A stretch of 64,000 bases of DNA from Oscillospiraceae bacterium (GTDB taxonomy: Bacteria; Bacillota; Clostridia; Oscillospirales; Oscillospiraceae). Location: contig JAFROD010000051.1 in NCBI GenBank assembly GCA_017429835.1, forward strand, positions 25,418 through 89,417, written 5' to 3'. Below the pieces are notes generated by a model that searched no databases, was not told the DNA's origin, and was given only the letters and a program-made list of their open reading frames with translations. The position numbers and the translations under genes were made by a program. Shown piece after piece: positions 7,137-15,689 of the stretch; position 1 is the stretch's first letter; each line of letters begins with the position of its first letter.

Positions 7137-9509
7137 TTACGCTAATTCTGCGATGGTAACGCCGTCCTCACCCTCGCCGTATACGCCGAGACGGTATTTT
7201 TTGACGGCGCGGTTCCGCTTCAGTTCTTCATGGACGGCTTTGCGCAGAACGCCGGTTCCTTTGCCGTGAATGATCCGCACCTGCGCGAGATTCGCAAGCA
7301 TTGCGCTGTCCAGGAAATTGGATAGCGTCGCGATCGCTTCCTCCGCGCTCATGCCGCGCAGATCCAGCTCCGTCGCGGTCGCGGTGTTGCGGAATTCGCG
7401 GCGGCTACGCTCGATGATCTTCTTGACCTGCTGCTGCGTCTCCTCGATCAGCCAGACTTCGTTCGGCTGCGCGGTCACTTTCATAATGCCTGCCTGCAAT
7501 TGGTAGCTTCCGTCTTTGTTGATCGCAAGGACGTTCGCCTTCGTGCCGAATTTCAGGATCTCGACCGTGTCGCCGACCTTGATCGCTCTGCTCGGCGCGG
7601 GACGCTCGGGCGCGGTCTTCTGTTCGGAGAATTCCGCTTCCGCCTCGTTGAGCTTCCGGCGAAGCTCCGCCTGCTTTTCGTTACTGCCCTGTACGTCGGC
7701 GGCGTCGCGCATCTGCTTGCGGAGCTGCTTCAGCTCGTCCTGCACCTCGTTGGACACGCGGCGCGCGTTGTCGATGATCGTCTGCGCCTCAGCCTTTGCG
7801 CTTCTGACGGCCTTTTCGCGCTCGCGTTTGATTTCCGCGTAATACTCTTCTGACTTTGCCTTCATCTGCTCTGTTTCCAGACGCAGACGCTCGGCTTCGA
7901 TTTTCGCGCTTTCCATCTGCTGGCGCTGCTGTTCGAGCTGAGTTAGCACGTCCTCGAAGCTTTTATCGTTCTCATTGATGAAGCTCTTTGCCTTGTCGAT
8001 GATCTCGTCGGACAGACCGAGCCGTTTGGAGATCGCAAAGGCGTTGGATTTGCCGGGAATGCCGATCAGCAGGCGGTACGTCGGGCGCAGGGTCTCCACG
8101 TCAAATTCGCAGGAGGCGTTCATTACGCCCGCCGTGCGCATGGCGTAGAGCTTCAATTCAGCATAGTGGGTCGTCGCGGCGACGCGGCTCCCCTGCTGAC
8201 GGCAGTATTCGATCAGCGCGGTCGCCAGCGCAGCGCCCTCGGCAGGATCGGTGCCCGCGCCGAGCTCATCGAAGAGAACGAGCGTCGAATCGTCGCAGTC
8301 CGCGACGATCTGCACGATGTTCTTCATGTGCGACGAGAAGGTGGAAAGCGACTGCTCGATCGACTGCTCGTCGCCGATATCCGCAAGGACGCGGCTGAAC
8401 ACGGAGATCGCACTGCCGTGATCGGCAGGGATATGCAGGCCGCATTCCGCCATCAGGGTCAGAAGACCGATGGTTTTCAGGGAGACCGTTTTGCCGCCAG
8501 TATTCGGGCCGGTGATGATCAGCGTGTCGAAGTCCGTGCCGAGACGCACCGTGATCGGCACGACGCTCTTGCGGTCGATCAGCGGATGGCGCGCCTTGAC
8601 CAGCTCGATCGTTCCGTTCGTGCGGATCTCCGGCTCCATCGCGTCCATGCGCAGCGAGAGCTTCGCTTTGGCGAAAATGACGTCCAATTGGACGAGCATA
8701 TCGTAGCTCAGGCAGATACTTTCGCGGAAGGACGCCGCCTCCGCGCTGAGCTCGGCAAGGATGCGCTCGATCTCCCGCCGTTCCTGCAGCAGCAGCTCGC
8801 GCAGCGCATTGTTCGCGTTGACGGCGGACATCGGCTCAATGAAATACGTCCCGCCGCTCGAGGAGACGTCGTGCACAAGGCCGGGGATCTCTCCCTTGTA
8901 TTCGCTCTTGACCGGCACGACGTAACGGTCTCCGCGCAGGGTGATGATCGGGTCGCGCAGGTACTTGGAATAGCTCGGCGAGGTGATGATCTTTTGCAGA
9001 GACTCCTTGACCTTTGCGCTCTGCACCCTCATGTGACGGCGGATGTCCGCCAGCTCGCTGCTCGCGGCGTCCGCGATCTCTTCCTCGGAGAGAATCGAAT
9101 TGCTGATCTTGTCCTCTAAGTACCGGTTGGGATTGAGCTCGCGGAAATAGACGTCGAGCTCCGATTCCATGTAATCGCCGTTGTAATAGGCTTTCGCGTT
9201 GCGGATACAGCGCAGCACGCCCGCGATCCGCAGCAGCTCGATCGGCGTCAGGCAGCCGCCGCGATCGGCGCGCTCCAAAGAAGAAGCGATCTCCTTGAGC
9301 TCGTGGAAGGACGGCGAGCCCTTCAGCGAGATCAGCTTGCAGGCGGCAGAGGTCTGTTTCTGCAAAAGAGCGATCTCCTCGGCGTCGTCCAGCGGCAGGA
9401 GCGATCTGCATTTTTCCTTTGCCGCTTCGCTGTTCGCGCTCTCGGCAAGCTTGTCCAGTACGACGGCAAGCTCCAGTTTGTTCAACGATTTTTCATATAG
9501 TTCTGTCAT
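7137..9509 (-). CDS. mutS2: Endonuclease MutS2
   Basis: 790-residue MutS-family ATPase with a C-terminal nuclease domain. MutS2 suppresses homologous recombination and has also been tied to rescue of collided ribosomes. The order visible is: N-terminal core and lever helices (1-300), Walker A GPNTGGKT at 334-341, Walker B VLFDELGAGTDPAEG near 411-425, a long charged coiled coil (about 515-640), and a C-terminal Smr domain with LDLRGMSAEEA and RIIHGKGTGVLR. The Smr domain and the lack of the mismatch-binding domain I separate it from MutS. The ATG follows GAGGATTGAAAT, ten bases after the recO stop codon, so it is probably co-transcribed with recO. Confidence 0.97.
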   Translation of the reverse strand: MTELYEKSLNKLELAVVLDKLAESANSEAAKEKCRSLLPLDDAEEIALLQKQTSAACKLISLKGSPSFHELKEIASSLERADRGGCLTPIELLRIAGVLRCIRNAKAYYNGDYMESELDVYFRELNPNRYLEDKISNSILSEEEIADAASSELADIRRHMRVQSAKVKESLQKIITSPSYSKYLRDPIITLRGDRYVVPVKSEYKGEIPGLVHDVSSSGGTYFIEPMSAVNANNALRELLLQERREIERILAELSAEAASFRESICLSYDMLVQLDVIFAKAKLSLRMDAMEPEIRTNGTIELVKARHPLIDRKSVVPITVRLGTDFDTLIITGPNTGGKTVSLKTIGLLTLMAECGLHIPADHGSAISVFSRVLADIGDEQSIEQSLSTFSSHMKNIVQIVADCDDSTLVLFDELGAGTDPAEGAALATALIEYCRQQGSRVAATTHYAELKLYAMRTAGVMNASCEFDVETLRPTYRLLIGIPGKSNAFAISKRLGLSDEIIDKAKSFINENDKSFEDVLTQLEQQRQQMESAKIEAERLRLETEQMKAKSEEYYAEIKREREKAVRSAKAEAQTIIDNARRVSNEVQDELKQLRKQMRDAADVQGSNEKQAELRRKLNEAEAEFSEQKTAPERPAPSRAIKVGDTVEILKFGTKANVLAINKDGSYQLQAGIMKVTAQPNEVWLIEETQQQVKKIIERSRREFRNTATATELDLRGMSAEEAIATLSNFLDSAMLANLAQVRIIHGKGTGVLRKAVHEELKRNRAVKKYRLGVYGEGEDGVTIAELA

Positions 9510-9519
9510 ATTTCAATCC

Positions 9520-10263
9520 TCATAAAAGCAGGGATTTATAAAAATCAAGCGCGGAGAAGCCGCGCTCCAGGCGCATGGTCAGATAGCTTTCCGTGATCTG
9601 GCTCAGTTCCGTACAGGACACGTCGGACAAGCGAAACGAGAAAAGCCGCTTCGGGTCGGCGGAGGAGATATAGCGCATCGCGTTCAGTACGCCGGCAGAA
9701 ACCGGCATGCGGATACCGTTCGTATCCTCGCTCCGGCAAGTCGCGCATTGAAGGACGCCCTGCGTGATATTGAATCGGTCGGGGTCTTCCCTGCCGCAGA
9801 TCGCGCACCCGCGCAGATCGGGAAGAAAACCCGCGATACAAGCCGTTCGCAGCTCAAATACCGCTTTTACCATCGCCTGCGGCAGTTTCAGCTTGGACAG
9901 GGCGTACAGCGCGTTCAGAAGCAGCGAAAGCAGCTCCGGCATGGGATCGGCCTCCTGCGCCACCATATCGCACACCTGCACGAAATAAGACGCAAGCGAG
10001 AGAAGCGTCAGATCGTTCTGCAGTTCCGGGAATATCTCCTTGCAAACCGCTTCCCTGATCACGTAGCGACCCTGAAAGTCGGTAACGGTAAACTCCGAAA
10101 ACGTCAAAATTTGACTGGCAGCGCGAAGCTTGCTGTTTTTGCTCTTGACGCCGCGCGCTTTGAACGTAACCTTGCCGAGATCGCGCGTCAGCACGGTCAA
10201 GAGCTTGTCCGTGTCCTTATATTCAATTGCTCTCAGGACGATGCCCTCGGTTTTTTCAAACAT
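9520..10263 (-). CDS. recO: DNA repair protein RecO
   Basis: 247-residue RecFOR-pathway mediator that anneals DNA and helps load RecA. The N-terminal OB-fold begins EGIVLRAIEYKDTDKLLTVLT, and a zinc-finger of the CxxC...CxxC type (CAICG, CATC) occurs near residues 152-176, as in many Gram-positive RecO proteins. It follows era and yqzL as in Bacillus. No good ribosome-binding site precedes the ATG at 10263; the yqzL stop lies 21 bases upstream, so translation may depend on coupling. Confidence 0.95.
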   Translation of the reverse strand: MFEKTEGIVLRAIEYKDTDKLLTVLTRDLGKVTFKARGVKSKNSKLRAASQILTFSEFTVTDFQGRYVIREAVCKEIFPELQNDLTLLSLASYFVQVCDMVAQEADPMPELLSLLLNALYALSKLKLPQAMVKAVFELRTACIAGFLPDLRGCAICGREDPDRFNITQGVLQCATCRSEDTNGIRMPVSAGVLNAMRYISSADPKRLFSFRLSDVSCTELSQITESYLTMRLERGFSALDFYKSLLL

Positions 10264-10284
10264 AGTTATGTACGCGGGCAGCAG

Positions 10285-10386
10285 TCAGACTGCCTGCCCT
10301 CTATGGTCTTTTTCCTTGAGATAGAGCAGATATGCCTCCGGTGCGCCGGTTTCTACGAACAAGTTCCAGTAAAACGATGCATCCAT
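10285..10386 (-). CDS. yqzL: YqzL-like small protein (33 residues)
   Basis: Very short gene between era and recO, the position where Bacillus carries yqzL. Translation begins MDASFYWNLFVETG, continues APEAYLLYLKEKD, and ends HRGQAV. The aromatic start (F-x-W-x-x-F-x-x-T-G), the AYLLYL segment and a charged tail match the YqzL family as I know it. A ribosome-binding site AAAGGGGAT precedes the ATG. The function is unknown. Synteny, motif and translation signal together make it a confident call despite its size. Confidence 0.85.
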   Translation of the reverse strand: MDASFYWNLFVETGAPEAYLLYLKEKDHRGQAV

Positions 10387-10455
10387 AGGAAATCCCCTTT
10401 CGCTTTCTGATCTTAGGATTTCCGCGCATAGCCGTTCTATCCTTGGCAAGTGTTG

Positions 10456-11343
10456 TTATTGATAGCCGAAATTCCGGATCAAAAAGTCGCTGTCGCGCCA
10501 GTTTTCCTTGACCTTGACCCAGGTTTGCAGAAAGCACTTCGTGCCCATAAAGCGTTCGCAGTCCTCGCGCGCGGCGGTGCTGATCTTTTTCAGCATCGCG
10601 CCGTTTTTGCCGATGATAATGCCCTTATGACTCGCCTTCTCGCAGTAGATCGTCGCGTCGATGTCGATCACGCCGTTGTCGCGCTCGGAAAACTTTGTGA
10701 TCTCGACGGCAGTGCCGTGCGGGATCTCGCGTTCCAGATTCCAAAGGAGCTTTTCGCGGATGATCTCCGCGATCACCTGTCGCTCGGGCTGGTCGGAGGT
10801 CATGTCCTCCGGAAAAAAGAACGGGCTTTCCGCGGCGTACTTCACGCATTCGTCGAGAAGCGCCTTCACACCGTCGTTGAATTTTGCGGAGATCGGCATG
10901 ACGGCGGCAAAGTCGAAGCGTTCGGAGTAGGTCGCAATAACGGCAAGAAGCTGTTCCTTGTCCTGCACGGTGTCGATCTTATTGATGACTAAAATCGCCG
11001 GCGCGCCGCTCGCTTTGATCTGCTCCAGAAGCGCCTCCTCCTGCGGGCCGATATTCGCGATCGGCTCAACGATCAGCAGGATCAGGTCGACGTCCGCGAC
11101 AGATTCGCGCACGACGTCTACCATATAATCACCCAACTTGGTGCGCGGCTTGTGAAAGCCCGGCGTGTCAATGAAAACGAGCTGTGTGTCGCCTCGGGTC
11201 AGCACGCCGCAGATGCGGTTTCTGGTCGTCTGCGGTTTGTTGGAAACGATCGCGATCTTCTCCCCGACCAGGTGATTGATGAGCGTGGATTTCCCGACGT
11301 TCGGTCTGCCGGCGATCGTGATCATGACGGATTTCGTATTCAT
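10456..11343 (-). CDS. era: GTPase Era
   Basis: 295-residue essential GTPase that binds 16S rRNA through a KH domain during 30S maturation. The G motifs are visible: G1 GRPNVGKS (12-19), G2 around TTRNRICG, G3 DTPG (near 59) and G4 NKID (near 125). The C-terminal KH domain contains IIGKNGAMLKKI. The ATG at 11343 is preceded by AGGAGAGAAT. It follows ybeY by about 11 bases and is followed by yqzL and recO. Confidence 0.97.
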   Translation of the reverse strand: MNTKSVMITIAGRPNVGKSTLINHLVGEKIAIVSNKPQTTRNRICGVLTRGDTQLVFIDTPGFHKPRTKLGDYMVDVVRESVADVDLILLIVEPIANIGPQEEALLEQIKASGAPAILVINKIDTVQDKEQLLAVIATYSERFDFAAVMPISAKFNDGVKALLDECVKYAAESPFFFPEDMTSDQPERQVIAEIIREKLLWNLEREIPHGTAVEITKFSERDNGVIDIDATIYCEKASHKGIIIGKNGAMLKKISTAAREDCERFMGTKCFLQTWVKVKENWRDSDFLIRNFGYQ

Positions 11344-11354
11344 ATTCTCTCCTC

Positions 11355-11852
11355 TTATGCGCGTGTAATGCCGATTTCTGCGGCGATAATCTCTTCCCGA
11401 ATCCTCATCTGCCGTTTCATTTCTCCCTCGTCCAGATGGTCGTAGCCAAGAAGGTGCAGGACGCTGTGAATCGTCAGATAACCGACCTCGCGTTTGAGCG
11501 TATTGCCGAATCGCTTTGCCTGACCTCTTGCGCGTTCCAGGGAGATCGCCATATCGCCAAGCGGCAGCAGTCCCGTCTGCGGATCGATCAGCGCTTCGAC
11601 GTCCGCGGGGAATTTGCCCGCTTCAAACTGAAACATCGGAAACGAAAGCACGTCCGTCGCGCTGTCTACATTGCGCGTCGCTTTATTGATCGCGCGGATG
11701 CCCTGATCGTCCGTAACCAGCACGTTGATCTCGCACGGCACGTTCACGCCCTCGGCGTCCAGCGCTGCTGAAATACAACGGTACAGGTGGATCGTCAGCG
11801 CAGGATTCTTCTCATATTTGTTGCTGTATCGAACCAAAATACGGTGCTTCAT
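11355..11852 (-). CDS. ybeY: Endoribonuclease YbeY
   Basis: 165-residue zinc-dependent ribonuclease acting in 16S rRNA 3'-end maturation and ribosome quality control. The metal-binding motif HSVLHLLGYDH (HxxxHxxGxxH) lies near the C-terminus, and the conserved NKATRNVDSATDVLSFP segment is present. A longer upstream frame exists, but the ATG at 11852 begins the normal family N-terminus (MKHRILVRYSNKY), has GGAAG upstream, and lies four bases after the phoH stop. The phoH-ybeY-era order is standard in Firmicutes. Confidence 0.96.
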   Translation of the reverse strand: MKHRILVRYSNKYEKNPALTIHLYRCISAALDAEGVNVPCEINVLVTDDQGIRAINKATRNVDSATDVLSFPMFQFEAGKFPADVEALIDPQTGLLPLGDMAISLERARGQAKRFGNTLKREVGYLTIHSVLHLLGYDHLDEGEMKRQMRIREEIIAAEIGITRA

Positions 11853-11856
11853 ACGA

Positions 11857-12846
11857 TTACTTCCTTCTGTAGACTTTCTTCTGTGTGGGAAGCTCTTTCT
11901 TTTCGCCGCTTTCGTAGGCTGCGATGATTTGCTGCACAAGCGCGTGACGCACGACGTCGCTCGCAGTCAGGCGGCAGATCGCGATATCCGGAATGTTCTC
12001 CAGAATTCGTACCGCGTCCTTCAAGCCGCTCGTCTTATCGCTCGGCAGGTCGATCTGCGTGATGTCGCCGGTGATGACGATCTTCGATCCGAAGCCGAGG
12101 CGCGTGAGGAACATCTTCATCTGTTCCTTGGTCGTATTCTGCGCCTCGTCGAGGATGATGAAGCTGTCGTCCAGCGTCCTGCCGCGCATATAGGCCAGCG
12201 GCGCAACTTCGATATTGCCGCGCTCCAAATACTTCTGATACGTCTCCGCGCCGAGCATGTCGTACAGCGCGTCGTACAGCGGGCGCAGATAGGGATCGAC
12301 CTTGTTCTGCAGATCGCCCGGCAGGAAGCCGAGCCGCTCGCCCGCTTCCACGGCGGGGCGGGTCAGAATGATGCGGTTTACGGTCTTCGCGCGGAAGGCG
12401 GCGACAGCCGCCGCGACCGCGAGGTAGGTCTTGCCCGTGCCGGCAGGGCCCACGCCGATCGTGATCGTATTCTTCAGGATTGCCTTCATATACCGCTGCT
12501 GACCGATGGTCTTTGCCTTGATCGGCTTGCCCTTGGCGGTGATGCAGACGACGTCCTTCGCCATTTCGTTGATCTTGTCGTCGTTGCCGGTGGAAACGAG
12601 GTCGATCAGATAGCGTACCTTCTGCTCGTCGATCGCCTCTCCCTTGGCGGCAAGCGTCAGGAGTCCTTCGATCGCTCGCGCGCCCTTATCGACCTCCTCC
12701 TCGCCGCCGGTTACTTTCAGTTCCGTGCCGCGATTCGTGATCTTCACATGATAGGTTTCCTCAATTCGTTTGATATTCTCGTCAAACGAACCGAATACGT
12801 TGATGATCTGTTCAATCCGTTCTGCGTTGATGATACGTTCCGTCAT
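11857..12846 (-). CDS. phoH: PhoH-family ATPase
   Basis: 329-residue P-loop ATPase of the PhoH/YlaK type, often linked to RNA metabolism. The N-terminal small RNA-binding-like domain is followed by Walker A GPAGTGKTYLA near residue 130 and Walker B IILDEAQNTT near residue 228. An ATG exists at 12870, but the ATG at 12846 has AAGGAGAA at ideal distance and gives the family N-terminus, so I chose it. The start lies inside the end of yqfD, indicating translational coupling. Confidence 0.95.
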   Translation of the reverse strand: MTERIINAERIEQIINVFGSFDENIKRIEETYHVKITNRGTELKVTGGEEEVDKGARAIEGLLTLAAKGEAIDEQKVRYLIDLVSTGNDDKINEMAKDVVCITAKGKPIKAKTIGQQRYMKAILKNTITIGVGPAGTGKTYLAVAAAVAAFRAKTVNRIILTRPAVEAGERLGFLPGDLQNKVDPYLRPLYDALYDMLGAETYQKYLERGNIEVAPLAYMRGRTLDDSFIILDEAQNTTKEQMKMFLTRLGFGSKIVITGDITQIDLPSDKTSGLKDAVRILENIPDIAICRLTASDVVRHALVQQIIAAYESGEKKELPTQKKVYRRK

Positions 12847-14035
12847 TGTCTTCTCCTTCGTATTGCCCATAGATCGGGATAAGTCTTGCGATCATTTCGT
12901 TGCACTTGCTTTCCGCGCGCAGGACGTATACGGTATTGCTGCGCGAAAAACGGTAGTCTGTCTGACCGATCACGCCAGCGATCATCGCCGCGCGGGTCTG
13001 CGCTTCCCACGCAGATTCCAGCTCCCTGCGGACGATAACCGGGTCTTTCTGTGTTTTCGTCAGCGTGTATTCCCGCCAAACGACGGTTTCCAGCGCAATC
13101 GGGAATTCATAGCCCGGCAGACGCAATCTTTTTACGTTTACCATTTTATCACAACTGTCTACCGAAATTCCACTGTTTCCGCATATTTTTATTCTTTTTC
13201 TTCCGACAAGGAGCGAAGTCACCTTCCATTCTCTGCCCGTGTATCGCTTTTCCAGCGTATCAGACGGCGTTACGATGCTGCCCTGCCGCCAAGTATCGGC
13301 GTAGATCTCTCCCTCCGCGCAGACCGCGCGCATACACAGCCCGTAGTCCTCAAGACCGGAAACCAGAATTTGTCCTGCGGTCACGGTCTCACCGCGTGAG
13401 ATCAGACGCATACCTTCCGAGACGTTATAATCGGTGATGATTCCGTCCGCCGACGCGACCAGATTTCCCACACGCGGTTTATCGGGTTCTTCCTGCGGCA
13501 AATCACGCTCCGTGACAAGGACGGTGATCTTCCCGCCGGTGCGGTTTGCGGCAAGCCACGACAGTGCCGGCACGGCGTTGAGCATCTGCATTTTGATCCT
13601 CTGCTGATCAAAATCATTGCTTTTCCCGCCGGGCTTGATCCCGAGCTCTGCAAGCGACCGCAGAATCACGTCCTGCGGAATACGCTCGTTTCCCCGTACT
13701 TCAATCACCCATATCCGGTTTTGCAAAAGAAAACAGAGTGCGATCGAAACGGCAATACCGATCAGCAGTACCGGTCTGCGCAAAGCCTTCTTCAACAAAA
13801 CGGGCAGTCCGCGGTGCGCAGCGACCTCCGCCGTGCAGAAGCAGCGCATAGCCAGCTTGACCGCCTGTTTTTCTCTGCCCATAGGGACGCTGACGAGATA
13901 ATGCAGCTCGTCTCTCCGCTCCACAGACCAAAACGGTATCCCCTCCTGCGTCAGCAGATTCAGGCAGTCCTGCGGCGAAGCGCCGGTCACGGAAAGGCGC
14001 GTTTCGCCGATCATATATGCAGTCAGTCGGTTCAT
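12812..14035 (-). CDS. yqfD: Sporulation protein YqfD
   Basis: 407-residue sporulation membrane protein, known in Bacillus as a mother-cell gene needed for efficient sporulation. After a cytoplasmic N-terminal domain there is one hydrophobic segment (RRPVLLIGIAVSIALCFLL). A POTRA/FtsQ-like extracellular part follows, with IWVIEVRGNERIPQDVILRSLAELGI and LPALSW-type conserved residues. The ATG at 14035 overlaps the end of yqfC and gives MNRLTAYMIGETRLSV; the frame itself opens slightly earlier. It is coupled to phoH downstream. Confidence 0.93.
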   Translation of the reverse strand: MNRLTAYMIGETRLSVTGASPQDCLNLLTQEGIPFWSVERRDELHYLVSVPMGREKQAVKLAMRCFCTAEVAAHRGLPVLLKKALRRPVLLIGIAVSIALCFLLQNRIWVIEVRGNERIPQDVILRSLAELGIKPGGKSNDFDQQRIKMQMLNAVPALSWLAANRTGGKITVLVTERDLPQEEPDKPRVGNLVASADGIITDYNVSEGMRLISRGETVTAGQILVSGLEDYGLCMRAVCAEGEIYADTWRQGSIVTPSDTLEKRYTGREWKVTSLLVGRKRIKICGNSGISVDSCDKMVNVKRLRLPGYEFPIALETVVWREYTLTKTQKDPVIVRRELESAWEAQTRAAMIAGVIGQTDYRFSRSNTVYVLRAESKCNEMIARLIPIYGQYEGEDNDGTYHQRRTD

Positions 14036-14036
14036 C

Positions 14037-14345
14037 TTATTCCAACTCCAACCGCTGCACTTTTCCACGGATCTCGACGTGCCTTTTCGTCATTCGGGCG
14101 ATTGTCAACGCGAATCCGTAAACGTGGATACTGCCGCCCTTTACAGCGATCTGGATATGCTCCTGCTCGTACGCCCGCACGCCCCGGTGATTTTCAATGC
14201 AGACGCTGCGCCTTCCGCGCACCTGCGTGAACGCGACGTCAGAGATCAATTCCTGCGGTATTGCTGTTTTTTCGCTGATCTTTTCGGAGATTTTCCGTTT
14301 CAAATCATTCACCTGCCCGAAACATTCTATGCAGGCAGTGATCAT
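14037..14345 (-). CDS. yqfC: Sporulation protein YqfC
   Basis: About 100-residue sporulation protein of unknown biochemistry that always precedes yqfD. The core IPQELISDVAFTQVRGRRSVCIENHRG and the strand-rich C-terminus match YqfC. The start is uncertain: ATG at 14363 lacks a ribosome-binding site, ATG at 14345 has GGAAAGA close by, and GTG at 14312 gives about 91 residues, close to the Bacillus protein. The divergent ylbJ begins only about 40 bases away, so its promoter must lie inside ylbJ. Confidence 0.88.
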   Translation of the reverse strand: MITACIECFGQVNDLKRKISEKISEKTAIPQELISDVAFTQVRGRRSVCIENHRGVRAYEQEHIQIAVKGGSIHVYGFALTIARMTKRHVEIRGKVQRLELE

Positions 14346-14383
14346 TCTTTCCAATCTGCGCATATATTCAACGGGGTGATGAA

Positions 14384-15412
14384 GTGAAACAGAAAAAATT
14401 GACCAGATTTGCGGTTGTTCTCGGCTTGCTCGGACTGATCGCGTATTCCGGAGCGTGCGCCGACGCGGCACGAAACGCCCTGCGGGTCTGCGCCTTGTCC
14501 GTAATACCCTCCCTGTTTCCGTTTTTTGTGCTGTCAAAGCTGCTGCTCTCCGGCGGCCTTGCCCTTCCGATCCCGAAGCGACTTGCTGAAAACTTCTTCG
14601 GCGTCAGCACGGCGTGCATGTCAGCCTTTTGCGTCAGTATCCTCGGCGGCTATCCGGCAGGTGCTGCAGCTCTTGCAGATTTGTACCGAAACGGCATGAT
14701 CACGAAACGGGACGCGGAACGATCGCTCTGCTTCTGCAACAATTCCGGCCCCGCGTTTTTCCTTTCCTTTATCGGAGGAGCAATACTGTACAGCGCGAAG
14801 CAAGGTCTGATCCTGTATTTGATTCATATTCTTTCCGCCGTTTTATGCGGCAGACTCTTTTCAGAGCGCAAATCGTCACGGCTGCAAATCCGGCGGATCG
14901 CCCCATCACAGCCGGTACAAGACAAGCGCCTGGCGGACGCAGTCGCGGAAAGCTGCGCTTCCCTGCTGCAAATCGTCGGTCTGATCGTGTTTTTCTCCGT
15001 CATGATCGCAATCGTGGAAGAATTCGGGTTGTTTCGCTTGATTGCAGGAATCCCGATATTTCCGCTTGTTGAAGGGAAAGCGCTTCTCTGCGGGGTTTTC
15101 GAGCTTTCCGTCGGTATCCTCCGAAGCGCAGACTCAAGCTATGCGTTCGTGCTTTGTGCCTTCCTCATGGGCTGGGGCGGCTTCTGCGTGCACGCGCAGG
15201 CAAAAGCGATCTGGCAGACCGCCGGTTTACAGCCGAAACGATATTTATATTCCAAGCTGCTGCATGGATTGCTCTCAGCGATCTTCGCGATCACCTGCGC
15301 CGCGCCAAACGCGCTTTCTCTGGCAATCAGCGGCGGCATTTTCCTGTTTTGCCTGTTCTTTCCGGCAATTTCAAAAAAATGGGGTGGAAATCTGGCGCGA
15401 AATACGCTATAA
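14384..15412 (+). CDS. ylbJ: Sporulation integral membrane protein YlbJ
   Basis: 342-residue polytopic membrane protein with the nucleoside-recognition/Gate-type fold, required for spore cortex formation in Bacillus. About eight hydrophobic segments are visible. The family signature SILGGYPAGAAALADLYRNG is followed by CFCNNSGPAFF, both highly conserved in YlbJ. Translation begins at a GTG at 14384 preceded by GGGGTGAT. It is one of the few plus-strand genes and is divergent from yqfC, another sporulation gene, so the pair may share sporulation control. Confidence 0.93.
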   Translation: MKQKKLTRFAVVLGLLGLIAYSGACADAARNALRVCALSVIPSLFPFFVLSKLLLSGGLALPIPKRLAENFFGVSTACMSAFCVSILGGYPAGAAALADLYRNGMITKRDAERSLCFCNNSGPAFFLSFIGGAILYSAKQGLILYLIHILSAVLCGRLFSERKSSRLQIRRIAPSQPVQDKRLADAVAESCASLLQIVGLIVFFSVMIAIVEEFGLFRLIAGIPIFPLVEGKALLCGVFELSVGILRSADSSYAFVLCAFLMGWGGFCVHAQAKAIWQTAGLQPKRYLYSKLLHGLLSAIFAITCAAPNALSLAISGGIFLFCLFFPAISKKWGGNLARNTL

Positions 15413-15432
15413 TCATCGTTGAGGTGAGGAAA

Positions 15433-15642
15433 ATGCTGTTCCGAAAGAACGTTGAAAAATGCTGCGCCAACTGCGCCCATTCCGGGAAAGTCAACGACAC
15501 GGCGTATATCTGCACAAAAAAAGGAATGGTAGCCCCCGGGCATCGCTGCTGGCGATTCAAATATGACCCCTTGAAGCGCGTACCGGCAAAGAAAGACCCG
15601 ACCGATTTTTCCAAATACGATGACGTTGATTTTTCCCTATAA
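15433..15642 (+). CDS. Small Cys-rich protein, unknown function (69 residues)
   Basis: Not a family I can name. The protein opens MLFRKNVEKCCANCAH and carries cysteines at 10, 11, 14, 27 and 39, including a CxxC (11-14), then HRCWRFKYDPLKRVP. The pattern suggests a small metal-binding or redox protein, and similar ones are common in Clostridia. The ATG follows GAGGTGAGGAAA and lies 20 bases after ylbJ, so the two are probably co-transcribed. A bidirectional terminator follows directly. Confidence 0.8.
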   Translation: MLFRKNVEKCCANCAHSGKVNDTAYICTKKGMVAPGHRCWRFKYDPLKRVPAKKDPTDFSKYDDVDFSL

Positions 15643-15647
15643 AGAAT

Positions 15648-15680
15648 AAAACCTCCGAAGCAGAACGCTTCGGAGGTTTT
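15648..15680. terminator. Bidirectional terminator between convergent genes
   Basis: Inverted repeat AAAACCTCCGAAG / CTTCGGAGGTTTT with a short loop, flanked by A-run and T-run. It separates the plus-strand Cys-protein gene (ends 15642) from the minus-strand aminotransferase (ends 15690), so it can serve both transcripts. Confidence 0.9.
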
Positions 15681-15689
15681 ATATTTCTA